The notes under the pieces are model-generated. The model saw nothing but the letters and a program-made list of their open reading frames with translations, ran no database searches and was not told where the DNA came from. A stretch of DNA of 64,000 bases, from the NCBI RefSeq assembly GCF_000415985.1, contig NZ_KE356561.1, positions 2,002,657 through 2,066,656 of the forward strand, given 5' to 3'. This document shows positions 55,137-63,808 of this stretch, one piece after another. A program made the translations under genes and the position numbers. Every line of letters starts with the position of its first letter. The stretch's first letter is position 1. The stretch is from Haloquadratum walsbyi J07HQW2. Lineage in GTDB: Archaea; Halobacteriota; Halobacteria; Halobacteriales; Haloferacaceae.

Positions 55137-56198
55137 TCACGTAGTGGCAGTACCGACAATTACTGTCGCATTAAGCCGAATTGCAAGTGCTGATGCGCCA
55201 CCAAATGTAGATGCCACGTGCTTATGTATGACTAACGGTGCCCGAAGAGGAGTGAGTAAGGAGATTGCAAGCGCATCAGCAAGTGCAGATGTATGATTAT
55301 CATTCGAATGGATACCGTCAGTAATCCACGGCGTCTGTCTGATATTGTCAAATTTAGTCTTTACCGCATCAAAAATTGCTGTCCGGATGCGGCGGGTTAG
55401 ATTCTGACGGCGATCGATGAGTGACAGACGTTTCTCTTTTTGATCACGAGCACTGCGAGCAATATCCATCAATTGTGCAAGTCGCTGAGCTGCGGCGATT
55501 TCCTCTGTTGAAGCTTCAGAAAGTGTTCGGATCGTGTCTTTGAGTGCAACTTCCGTTTCAGTGATATCAGCCGTCGCATCACTCTCGTGATATACAGCCA
55601 TACGACCACGAAGCATAGCAACACGTTCATGTAAGCGCTCAACATCCACTCCAGCGGTAGCAACGCGCTCTCGTGCGCTTGTAAGATCAGGCACCGATGA
55701 TGATTCTAGTTGATCGATAGCTGACTGCACACTTCGAAAAGAAGCGTCATACGATGTTTTAATTCCCCAGAGCTGCCCAATAGCGATGAGTGCATCTCGG
55801 CGTTTAATATTCGGATTATGAGTAATTACACCGATGTATTCACGTACGGGCGTCGGGGCTGGTGAATAAATACATAGACTCTTCGATGGTGTCGGTGCGC
55901 CCGCATGCACAGCTTGATCAAGTTCAACAAGCGAGATATCTGTATTTAATTGATGTGAGCAATACCGTAGTTCAAGTTGTGAATTCGATCGAGGTCGAAT
56001 AGCTTTTTGACTCCTCTTAGAATCAGAACTGATAATTTGATCACTGGAGTCTGGTTGAATAGGCGAATCTGAGAATTCAATTATATGTCCCTGTAGTTGC
56101 TGTCCACTAGGAAGCTCAATAGTTGCTGCTGGAGGCACGGCAGATGTCGAATTGTGATTATCAGTGTGAGTATAATGAGTAGCATGATGGCTGCTCAT
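55137..56198 (-). CDS. Haloarchaeal DUF7856-like coiled-coil protein
   Basis: The 353-residue protein has an N-terminal half with LRYCSHQLNTDIS and PSKSLCIYSPAPTPVREYIG, then NIKRRDALIAIGQLWGIKTS, followed by a long coiled coil (SARERVATAGVDVERLHERVAMLRGRMA) and a last part rich in Arg. I recognise from memory the haloarchaeal DUF7856 family (typical phrase PVHEHVGYL, then RRxALAxAARSRGLxTP and ARERVAxAGxDVERLRERVAELRGRL). It overlaps the DUF7855 gene by four bases. The function is unknown; the coiled coil and cluster with MCM suggest a chromosome- or transcription-related role, which is inference. Confidence 0.78.
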   Translation of the reverse strand: MSSHHATHYTHTDNHNSTSAVPPAATIELPSGQQLQGHIIEFSDSPIQPDSSDQIISSDSKRSQKAIRPRSNSQLELRYCSHQLNTDISLVELDQAVHAGAPTPSKSLCIYSPAPTPVREYIGVITHNPNIKRRDALIAIGQLWGIKTSYDASFRSVQSAIDQLESSSVPDLTSARERVATAGVDVERLHERVAMLRGRMAVYHESDATADITETEVALKDTIRTLSEASTEEIAAAQRLAQLMDIARSARDQKEKRLSLIDRRQNLTRRIRTAIFDAVKTKFDNIRQTPWITDGIHSNDNHTSALADALAISLLTPLRAPLVIHKHVASTFGGASALAIRLNATVIVGTATT

Positions 56199-56533
56199 AA
56201 TTTTCTGGTGCGCATCGACTCAGAGCTTGGATACTCAGTTCCCACGGCAAATTTATCATATGGTGTACTCGGTGTCTCTCGGCGTTCATATGCTGTTGCA
56301 GCTGTTCGAATTTCCTCAGGGACGTCAAGAAACTCATTAAATGGCCTTGTCCGTTCGACTTGGACATCCGCACCATGGCGAGCGCGCAGCCGACAGGCAA
56401 GAAATGCACTGTACTCTGTTTCTGTGAAAAGCGCAGCTCGCCCAAATCGGCGCACGACACTCTCCGTGTGTGACCGGCAGGCGTTCCGAAGTGTTTGGCG
56501 TGCATGAGGGCTATAGGTTACAATCAACAACAC
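56195..56533 (-). CDS. Haloarchaeal DUF7855-like protein
   Basis: The 112-residue protein starts MLLIVTYSPHARQTLRNACR and has HTESVVRRFGRAALFTETEYSAFLACRLRARHGADVQ-type features: a basic N-terminal alpha/beta domain with an Arg-rich core and the phrase TEYSAFLA. It overlaps DUF7856 by four bases. The family is known to me only as part of the DUF7854-7858 neighbourhood in haloarchaea. No catalytic motif seen. Confidence 0.78.
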   Translation of the reverse strand: MLLIVTYSPHARQTLRNACRSHTESVVRRFGRAALFTETEYSAFLACRLRARHGADVQVERTRPFNEFLDVPEEIRTAATAYERRETPSTPYDKFAVGTEYPSSESMRTRKL

Positions 56534-56627
56534 GGCTGAGCTTCGAATTCACGCGGTAATATAAAAATCACGCGTCTTTCTGTTCGAGATTATCTCACAG
56601 GAGTCAGCATAGAGATTACATACCGCA

Positions 56628-56894
56628 TCAAACGGGAGTCATACTGACTTCATCACTAAGATCGGATCGGTTAAAATCTAAGAGCGTAGCAATCCGCTCA
56701 CGCGCTTTTGATTTGGTTAGTGAAACAACAATGAGACCTGTAACTCGTTCACTCCCACTTGCTTGATACGCACACAACTCTGCAGAGGTTGTCTCAAGTT
56801 CTGCGGCGTACGTTCGAAGCACACCAATAACTCGCTGTTCAACCGTTGTGAGATCTGAGTTCCCTTGTGTTGAAACCGTACAGTGACCCCTCAA
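56628..56894 (-). CDS. Haloarchaeal DUF7854-like small protein
   Basis: The 88-residue protein reads TTVEQRVIGVLRTYAAELET with TSAELCAYQASGSERVTGLIVVS, then SKARERIATLLDF; it appears as an alpha-beta fold with a central strand (GLIVVS). ATG at 56894 could instead be replaced by an in-frame GTG nearby. It precedes the DUF7855 gene by 94 bases on the same strand. Position and composition fit the DUF7854 family of this haloarchaeal cluster; the assignment is from memory. Confidence 0.65.
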   Translation of the reverse strand: MRGHCTVSTQGNSDLTTVEQRVIGVLRTYAAELETTSAELCAYQASGSERVTGLIVVSLTKSKARERIATLLDFNRSDLSDEVSMTPV

Positions 56895-57130
56895 TATTTC
56901 TCAGTGCTGAGATTCGGTCTATAAGTATCAATATTTATATTGATTTTTATTTGATTTACGATTACGGGTTTGTTATTAAAGATACTGATGAGACCAGCGA
57001 TAAAATGACGATGCTGTGTGTCTACGTGTAAATACTAAGTATAATTCCCCCAGACCAACTGCTCGGGTCTAGAGCTATGTTACATCCAATTACGGGTGTA
57101 GTATGGTGAAACGATTCTGCAGTGTTGTAA

Positions 57131-60100
57131 TCATGTCGTCCGGAGCGAACCGGTCCGCGGTTCATACACCTCACCCTTCGCACGAAGATTTTCAATTTCT
57201 CCCTCAGCTTTTGATTCGGTCAATCCAAGTTCACTTACTGCTTGCTCAATCACCTCATCAACAGGGGCTCCCTCATCATAATCAGCCTCAATGTTCTCAA
57301 TAAGATGTTTGAGATTCTTAATCCGATCACGCTGGTTCTTTGATGTCCCAGTCTCGACGATATCAGCATCAAATTCACCCGTTTCAGGATCCATCCCGAT
57401 ATCTCGAAGACAGGATTCAACAATTGAGGTGACACGTGTTGCGTCTTCCTTTTCAACTGTATCAGAAAGTCGTAATCGTGCGGACGCCTCTGAGAGTCGG
57501 ACGAGTGCTTCAAGCTTTCGAGCGGTCACAGGAACTGGTGCATCATCATCAGCACCTTTGGCGCGGAAATCAACATAGAAATCACGGATAATCTCCTGAG
57601 CTTCATCGGTCATCGTCGGATAACAATTACGCCTGGCGTATGCAACATATTTTCGAAGCAATTCAGCATCGATTGTTGGCGTGACCTCAGCAGTTGCACT
57701 CTCAACTTCACTGTCTGTGAATTCCGAATTCGGGATGTTTGCCTTCTGTGTGTGCAGTTCGCCCGCATAATTGGTGTTAATAATGTGGTCTGCGAGTTGT
57801 GCATCCGTATCTGGATCGGGGTCATCAGTCACAGTGAATATTAAGTCAAATCGTGAAATGAGCGCTGGCTCAAGATCGATCTGTTCACCGATTGGTTCGT
57901 ACTGATCAAAACGACCATACTTTGGATTCGCAGCACCAAGCAATGAACATCGTGATTTCAGCGTTGCATTAATGCCGGCTTTAGAGACAGAAATTGAATT
58001 ATGCAACACAACTCCGTTAGTAATGAATGTGTTTGTCGGCTCAACCGTGATATCATAGACCCATTCGCAGGCATGACGACCGGCGTTTGGAACCGTATCC
58101 ACGGCTACTACGCGGTGGTATCGCCGATTGCAACGTGAATCCACTGTATTAAGTCGTTGTGTTGCTGTGATGAGTTGTTCAGTAGTAACACCGGCTGTGA
58201 CTGAGGCTGAATTTAGACTTGTCGATGAAGATACAACGCCTTCGTCTGTCCCAACATGTTGTGTTTGAGATTGTTTCGACGATGCTATTGTTTTCTGTGA
58301 TACAGTATCGTCTTCTGTATGCACATATTCGGATGAGGGTAGTGTCGAGGACGCAACACCAGCGTTTGTCCGCACAGGTATGTGACCGTGATTGGCATTC
58401 ACTCGGAGTGATTCAATATGATCCCGGAGTATGTCGATTTCAGCGCGTGCAGTGGATAACTCAATACCGCGATCTGCTTCACTGATAGATACTAACTGCT
58501 CATTTGCTGAGATATTCAATAGTTGTCTAATCGACTGAAGTTCATCTGCAATACCCGTTGGTAGTATCTCAGAGTTTGACATCTGATTATTATCCGTGCT
58601 CTGTTCGGATGCCACACGTTGGTCAGCCTGCGTGGACGTATCAGATGATATTGGCTTTAGCTCAGAAAGAGCAAATACGCTGCAAGCTCGGTCATAATCA
58701 GAATCACAGTTGATGACAGTCTGTGCTGCTGTTTCTGCTGGACCATCCTGCACTGACGCCGTAATGCCGAGTTTCAACAATGCATCTGCGTAGTCGCATG
58801 CGAGTTCGTCTGAAGGAGAACTGAGTCTGATTGTGCCATCTGAGACGCATCCAGAAGCGATCATAACACCTCTAAGAAATCGTCGGACGACAGCCTCAGA
58901 CCCTCCAAGAACTGCGTCTGGAACGCGACGATTCCGACGGTCAGTCGTGATCGATGGCGCAATCTCGGTCATCCATTCTACAAATGAGTCTGCAGACCAT
59001 CGACACTGCTTTGCAGTCAATCGAGTATCTGGTTTTGATGACTGGATTACTGTGCTGTTATCATGCGGTGGCATGACAGATCCGAGAGCATCGCTGATGA
59101 TATCCACAGAGGAATCGACTGCGTGAGTCATGTCGACAGCAATGCCGCGTTCTTGATCATCGATATATGTCTTCCCAACAGCGGTGATGATACCGAGTGC
59201 CTGTGCACCATCGATGAGTCTGAACTCATTATCATCTACTTGTGCTCCAGCATTGCGTTCTGCTCTCGTTTCTGTCTGTGTTCCTACCGTTGAGATGTCA
59301 CAATCGTCATCAGGGGCAACTGAAGCGTCTGCGTTTACCCCTGGAAGCTGATGTGGTGCCGGGACAAATTCACCACCGGATAATGTGTCTGCCTGAACGG
59401 TTTTTACTTCGGAGCCATCATCGACAAACATTGGATGCTCTGGGGTCACAAGCACTGACCGACCATTGGAGAACGTGACTTTGGTAAATTCTGCAGGCGC
59501 TTGATGTCTGCTTACTCGATCAACGGAGACCGTGCTGACAGAGCCAGTATCAGTGTCAACGCTATATACATCTATATCATCAACTGGGAGAATCTCGCAG
59601 TCGACGCCGTCAATTACATCCGTATCATGTCTCTCAATTCGTGAATCAACAAAGGAGCCAATGTTGACGCGCTGTCCATCGGCTAGTAATACTTCCGAGG
59701 TTGGATGATATGACTGTTGTTCAAGTGCTTCATGCATTGCTGATCGGTCCTCGGAGTTGTGAACAATCATGCCATCAGCGACGAAATTGTGTGTTCCGGA
59801 GACGGTGAGGTCATATACACTTGTCTCAGCGGGAGGCTGAACCGTTTCAATACGGGCAATTGTCTCAGTTGTGACATCGTCTGCACCATCACTAGAGATA
59901 TCGACAGTGGATTTAGAAGATGAGTACTGATCTGTCTGTGTACGGGTCATACCACCAGCGGGGATACCGTTATGACGCGACTCCGGATCGGATGTAATAA
60001 CAGAATTCGAAGCAGTATGATCGTCTGCGGGAACATACAGTTCGTCATTTTCGGTGAGGTCTTTAGCTGGACACTCATATTTGTCGTCTCCCTCGATAAT

Positions 60101-63100
60101 GAAGAACGGATGATCTGCGGTTGTCGTCACCTCACTGCCATCGGTGAGTGTGATACGCCAGAGGGTGTCAGGTGAATTATACTGATGAATCGCTGTGACT
60201 GACCGTTTTGTGAGCTGTTCATTATCTGTCATTGTCCACACAGCAAGGTCATCAATACCGCGAATCGTCTGTCCAGTTCCATCTGGTCTTGACTCGATGT
60301 GTCCTGTCTTGGATGCGTCCGTGGCTAACGACGCAATCGGAACATGACGTCCGTCGGCGAGACTGACCAACGTCTCACCGGTGACGCACCGCATCTTATC
60401 AAGCTCATCAACAGCTGCAATTCCTTTATCTGCGAGGACTAGTGCTCCGGCTTCGAGGCTCCATTGTTGACCATCTCCAAAATCATCCTGAACAGCAGCT
60501 GCAGTGTTATGTGTAACAATACCGCCTCCGATGAAATTCTGTGTGTCCGGAACTGTGAGATCGAATACCTCCTTCTTACCGGTATCAACTGCTTCGACGA
60601 CCGTCTCGGTCTGAATTTCATCTGTTTGAGACGGTTGCGGTATTCCACCGTCACTTTCGGTCCGAGCAGCTACAGTAGACATATCAGTTGCGGATACAGC
60701 CGACGCCGTGTCATTACGTATTTTCACTTGGGTGTCTGTCGGAGTTAAACTCGAAGTCAGGCGTGGTTGAGTATCTGCATCTGGTTCCGCAGATAGCGAA
60801 GATATCTGTCGATACCATGATGATTCAGCTTCGACTTTCGTTCCGATAACTGTCCGATATATTTCTGCATCGGATCCGGTGAGCGTCACATAATGTTTCT
60901 GTGATGATGACCCTGCTGCGGGTAATCTTGAGATATCAGTACCTGATTGATTGCACATGCCTCGATGCGAGGCGATACCGTATGTCTCAAATAGTAATTG
61001 TACCTGCTCAATAAGTGGCTCACTCGGTGTCTCAAAAGTAATCTGAGACGAGTTCGTTTTATTGATTTCCCCACCAGTGTCGAATAGTCCGCGAAGAAAC
61101 GCATCAGCCCCAGTGATAGTAGTCAGTCGTGGATGAATCTCACGAGGAGTTGAGTTTGCTGTTTGTTCAAGTCCAAGTGTCTCGAACAGTCGCGTAACAG
61201 TTGTGCTGGTCACTCGAACGATATTCGTCTGCTCAGTGTCGCTCTGTACCGATTCGGAACCAAACGTTGCAACTGCAGCATCCACAATATGATCACTAAG
61301 CGATTCCTCAGCAGTGTGGAATTGAATCCATCGTTCTTCATTGCCATCAGCGTTGTCTGTGATGATATCACCACAAGCAAACGCCGCGCCGAGAAGATAT
61401 AGTAGATTTTCGGTAATTACCGCTGGTATATCGATCGGAGTCTCACTCGGACCGATGACATGGTGGATAGTGAGATCTGCAAATGCAATATTGACGGCAT
61501 CACAAACACGATCAATTACGGTATAAGCAATAGGCTGTCCTGTAATGAGCATCTCAATTGAATGCACATCAGTATTGAGAGCATCTGCTGCTGCAGCTAT
61601 ATTTTGATATTGTGAGGTAATTTTATTATGAAGAGTCGTAGCTGAGCTTTCTGTTAGTTGGATTCGTTCCTGTGTGAACTCAAAGAGATCTGCGATTGAA
61701 ACGGATGATCGTTCGATATTTTTGTACTGTGGAATAACGACACGATCAGTGGCTTCAACCGCACTGATTGGTTTCCATGTGGTTTCCGTCCCATCGGCAG
61801 TGAGGACAGGCGTATTGACAGATGCCTCTAATTGCTTTCCAGATGCAGTTCTGATTCGACGACAGTGTTTTTCAGGCATTCGCCATATGTGTGAACTCTC
61901 AGTCTGCGTTACTTCCGCAGATTCCGTTGGTCGCTCAACTGTGTAGAGTTCGCGTTCATATTCAGCAGCTGTTTCTGTAGTAACTGTATCTGGATGATAT
62001 TTCGTTGCCAGCTGTCTGATGGGTACGAATCCATCTATTGTATGAACTCGTGTCTCTCCAGTGACACAGAGTCCAGCTGAGCTGCTTCCTTTTCCTGATG
62101 TGTACACCGACCGGGGAGCGATGTTTCGTATATATTGAAGCATCGCGGAGTTATGTGAGAGCATCCCATTCGTGAAATAAGCATGCGTGTCCGCGACTTC
62201 AAGATCATACACCCATTCTGTGGTCGGTGTAAACGTCTCGATTGCAGTTATCCGGTCAGCCCTGAGATGATCGGTTGTATTCGTTGCTGCGGCTTCAGAG
62301 TGAAGTGCTGATTCATTGGATTCGGTCTTACAGAGACCACCATCGGTACTGATATCACCAGCAATGGCGATTAACTCACCAACAGACAGTGAATCAGCGC
62401 GTCGTGCGGCATACGTCCCGTTTTGTTCAATAAATAACGGATGTGATGGTGTAACTGTCACTGATCGTCCGCTTGCCGTCTCAACTCGATACATCGTATC
62501 TGGAGATTGACGTTTCCACACGCGCGTCACATCTCGTTCGATGACTTCTCCAGTGTGAATCGCTGATGTGACGGTAAAATCTGCAGTATCCCAGACACCG
62601 TCATCAACTGGCTTTGGATCATCTAGCGCTGATTCGACCAGCTCACGGATTCTAGTTGTTGTCCCATCCGTGAGAGTGATATTCGTCTCTCCAGCGACGC
62701 ATTTTCCAGTTCCGGGGTCGCCAATCAGGAGCATGTGTAGATCCCCCCGGATACGGGATCCATCAGGAAGGTGTTTGGTTACACCAGAGAATAACTGAAG
62801 AATCATCGATAGTTTCTCTTCTTCATATCCATAGATAGAGGGAGCAACAGAGTCGACCATCTGCTGATAGATATCTGAATTATTTGAGAGTTCAATAATC
62901 TCAGCGATATCCTCATCACTGATATCCATATCGTCGAACTCTTCATCCTCAATTTCGACTGAACGACCGCTCATGTAGATATCAAAAATTGGGGTCTTTT
63001 CATTCCCATTTGTCTGCTGTTCAATATGAAGAACACCGCTCGTGATTACATGATCGCCTGCGGTGACTGCACCGGTTGCGTCATCCTCAAGATCGATATC

Positions 63101-63706
63101 AATGCTCTGTGGCGTTTCTCCGCCACGAAGCCCTTCTGGGCTTTCTTGGACGCGAACTTTCTGTGCGTCTATAAACTCTGATTGGTCGAAGTCGACATCG
63201 AATGGTCCCTGTCTTTCACAGCCTTGACATTCGTGAGGTTCTTGAAATCCACTATCAGATTGTGAAATATATGTCATCGTTCCACAGCGCTGACATTCAA
63301 ATGCCGCCTCAGTAATCTTTGGACGGACATCTGTTGCTTTCCGGACAATACCCTGTACTGCAATCAAATGTCCGATGTGATCATCATGAACCCTGATATT
63401 CCGGATATCAACTGTACTTGGGAGATTTCGCATCCGGACGTGTGCGCGTCCGAGTTTAATATCCGCTGGAAGATCATAGAGTCGGAGTGCTTCCTCAGCA
63501 TATTCTCGTATCTGATCCGGTTCCCGCCGGTAGTCCTCTGCAAGTTCAACATCAAACGCATACAGGTCGTGATAATCGATATATAACGAGCGTTTCTCGT
63601 GTGGAAACTGCTGTGCAAGAGTCCCAATATCGTCACGATAGTACTTCCGGTAGAACTGAATAAATCGATCGGTCAGGTCCTGTGGATCCTGTGGGGCCTG
63701 TGCCAT
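57131..63706 (-). CDS. mcm: Replicative DNA helicase MCM precursor with four inteins
   Basis: The 2191-residue precursor contains a normal MCM of 703 residues once four inteins (residues 336-519, 547-1067, 1107-1317, 1332-1903) are removed. Host features are an N-terminal domain, a zinc-binding motif (CQRC at 138-141, CQGC at 160-163), Walker A GDPGTGK at 329-335, Walker B AAVDELDKM at 1098-1105, SISVSKAGI at 1904, the arginine finger SRFD at 1951-1954 and a C-terminal winged helix (VDEVIEQAVSELGLTESKAEGEI). It unwinds DNA at the replication fork, so all four inteins must splice for the cell to live. No frameshift is seen in over 6.5 kb. An ATG at 63706 is preceded by no obvious Shine-Dalgarno. 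Confidence 0.96.
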   Translation of the reverse strand: MAQAPQDPQDLTDRFIQFYRKYYRDDIGTLAQQFPHEKRSLYIDYHDLYAFDVELAEDYRREPDQIREYAEEALRLYDLPADIKLGRAHVRMRNLPSTVDIRNIRVHDDHIGHLIAVQGIVRKATDVRPKITEAAFECQRCGTMTYISQSDSGFQEPHECQGCERQGPFDVDFDQSEFIDAQKVRVQESPEGLRGGETPQSIDIDLEDDATGAVTAGDHVITSGVLHIEQQTNGNEKTPIFDIYMSGRSVEIEDEEFDDMDISDEDIAEIIELSNNSDIYQQMVDSVAPSIYGYEEEKLSMILQLFSGVTKHLPDGSRIRGDLHMLLIGDPGTGKCVAGETNITLTDGTTTRIRELVESALDDPKPVDDGVWDTADFTVTSAIHTGEVIERDVTRVWKRQSPDTMYRVETASGRSVTVTPSHPLFIEQNGTYAARRADSLSVGELIAIAGDISTDGGLCKTESNESALHSEAAATNTTDHLRADRITAIETFTPTTEWVYDLEVADTHAYFTNGMLSHNSAMLQYIRNIAPRSVYTSGKGSSSAGLCVTGETRVHTIDGFVPIRQLATKYHPDTVTTETAAEYERELYTVERPTESAEVTQTESSHIWRMPEKHCRRIRTASGKQLEASVNTPVLTADGTETTWKPISAVEATDRVVIPQYKNIERSSVSIADLFEFTQERIQLTESSATTLHNKITSQYQNIAAAADALNTDVHSIEMLITGQPIAYTVIDRVCDAVNIAFADLTIHHVIGPSETPIDIPAVITENLLYLLGAAFACGDIITDNADGNEERWIQFHTAEESLSDHIVDAAVATFGSESVQSDTEQTNIVRVTSTTVTRLFETLGLEQTANSTPREIHPRLTTITGADAFLRGLFDTGGEINKTNSSQITFETPSEPLIEQVQLLFETYGIASHRGMCNQSGTDISRLPAAGSSSQKHYVTLTGSDAEIYRTVIGTKVEAESSWYRQISSLSAEPDADTQPRLTSSLTPTDTQVKIRNDTASAVSATDMSTVAARTESDGGIPQPSQTDEIQTETVVEAVDTGKKEVFDLTVPDTQNFIGGGIVTHNTAAAVQDDFGDGQQWSLEAGALVLADKGIAAVDELDKMRCVTGETLVSLADGRHVPIASLATDASKTGHIESRPDGTGQTIRGIDDLAVWTMTDNEQLTKRSVTAIHQYNSPDTLWRITLTDGSEVTTTADHPFFIIEGDDKYECPAKDLTENDELYVPADDHTASNSVITSDPESRHNGIPAGGMTRTQTDQYSSSKSTVDISSDGADDVTTETIARIETVQPPAETSVYDLTVSGTHNFVADGMIVHNSEDRSAMHEALEQQSYHPTSEVLLADGQRVNIGSFVDSRIERHDTDVIDGVDCEILPVDDIDVYSVDTDTGSVSTVSVDRVSRHQAPAEFTKVTFSNGRSVLVTPEHPMFVDDGSEVKTVQADTLSGGEFVPAPHQLPGVNADASVAPDDDCDISTVGTQTETRAERNAGAQVDDNEFRLIDGAQALGIITAVGKTYIDDQERGIAVDMTHAVDSSVDIISDALGSVMPPHDNSTVIQSSKPDTRLTAKQCRWSADSFVEWMTEIAPSITTDRRNRRVPDAVLGGSEAVVRRFLRGVMIASGCVSDGTIRLSSPSDELACDYADALLKLGITASVQDGPAETAAQTVINCDSDYDRACSVFALSELKPISSDTSTQADQRVASEQSTDNNQMSNSEILPTGIADELQSIRQLLNISANEQLVSISEADRGIELSTARAEIDILRDHIESLRVNANHGHIPVRTNAGVASSTLPSSEYVHTEDDTVSQKTIASSKQSQTQHVGTDEGVVSSSTSLNSASVTAGVTTEQLITATQRLNTVDSRCNRRYHRVVAVDTVPNAGRHACEWVYDITVEPTNTFITNGVVLHNSISVSKAGINATLKSRCSLLGAANPKYGRFDQYEPIGEQIDLEPALISRFDLIFTVTDDPDPDTDAQLADHIINTNYAGELHTQKANIPNSEFTDSEVESATAEVTPTIDAELLRKYVAYARRNCYPTMTDEAQEIIRDFYVDFRAKGADDDAPVPVTARKLEALVRLSEASARLRLSDTVEKEDATRVTSIVESCLRDIGMDPETGEFDADIVETGTSKNQRDRIKNLKHLIENIEADYDEGAPVDEVIEQAVSELGLTESKAEGEIENLRAKGEVYEPRTGSLRTT
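57998..59713 (-). other. Intein 4 of MCM, Ser1-type, degenerate endonuclease
   Basis: Residues 1332-1903 (572 residues) begin with Ser (SYHPTSEVLLADG) rather than Cys, include block B TPEHPMF and end WVYDITVEPTNTFITNGV-VLHN before Ser1904. Only 14 host residues separate it from intein 3. The LAGLIDADG motifs are poor (ALGIITAVGKTYI at about 1503; FLRGVMIASGCV at about 1610), both without the catalytic Asp. A long Ser/Thr-rich part with a coiled coil (RAEIDILRDHIESL) follows, which I do not recognise from other inteins. Confidence 0.9.
59756..60388 (-). other. Intein 3 of MCM, mini-intein after Walker B
   Basis: Residues 1107-1317 (211 residues) start CVTGETLVSLADG, contain block B TADHPFF and end VYDLTVSGTHNFVADGM-IVHN before Ser1318. 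It lies right after DELDKMR. No endonuclease motifs are seen; the linker is Ser/Thr/Asp rich. Confidence 0.93.
60506..62068 (-). other. Intein 2 of MCM with LAGLIDADG-type domain
   Basis: Residues 547-1067 (521 residues) start CVTGETRVHTIDG and end VFDLTVPDTQNFIGGG-IVTHN before Thr1068. The middle holds LAGLIDADG-like motifs LLGAAFACGDI (about 771-781) and FLRGLFDTGGEI (about 870-881). The second has Gly where an acidic residue is expected (usual DG), so homing activity may be lost. Block B has VNTPVLT instead of the usual T-x-x-H. Confidence 0.9.
62150..62701 (-). other. Intein 1 of MCM (Walker A site), mini-intein
   Basis: Residues 336-519 (184 residues) start CVAGETNITLTDG, contain block B TPSHPLF and end WVYDLEVADTHAYFTNGM-LSHN, followed by Ser520. 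It splits the P-loop exactly between GTGK and Ser. It has no endonuclease domain. Confidence 0.93.
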
Positions 63707-63808
63707 CGCTTTAGTAATAAATATCTCATTGAGTAAGAATCTTCGCCACTACCAGACGGATATAGACAGGATCTGAAAACGCGCTCAGTGAATATCATAT
63801 ATCGATAC

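Noticed and set aside
55102-55296. Small plus-strand frame overlapping the DUF7856-like gene end
   Set aside because: Most of it is antisense to a well-supported gene and has no family resemblance.
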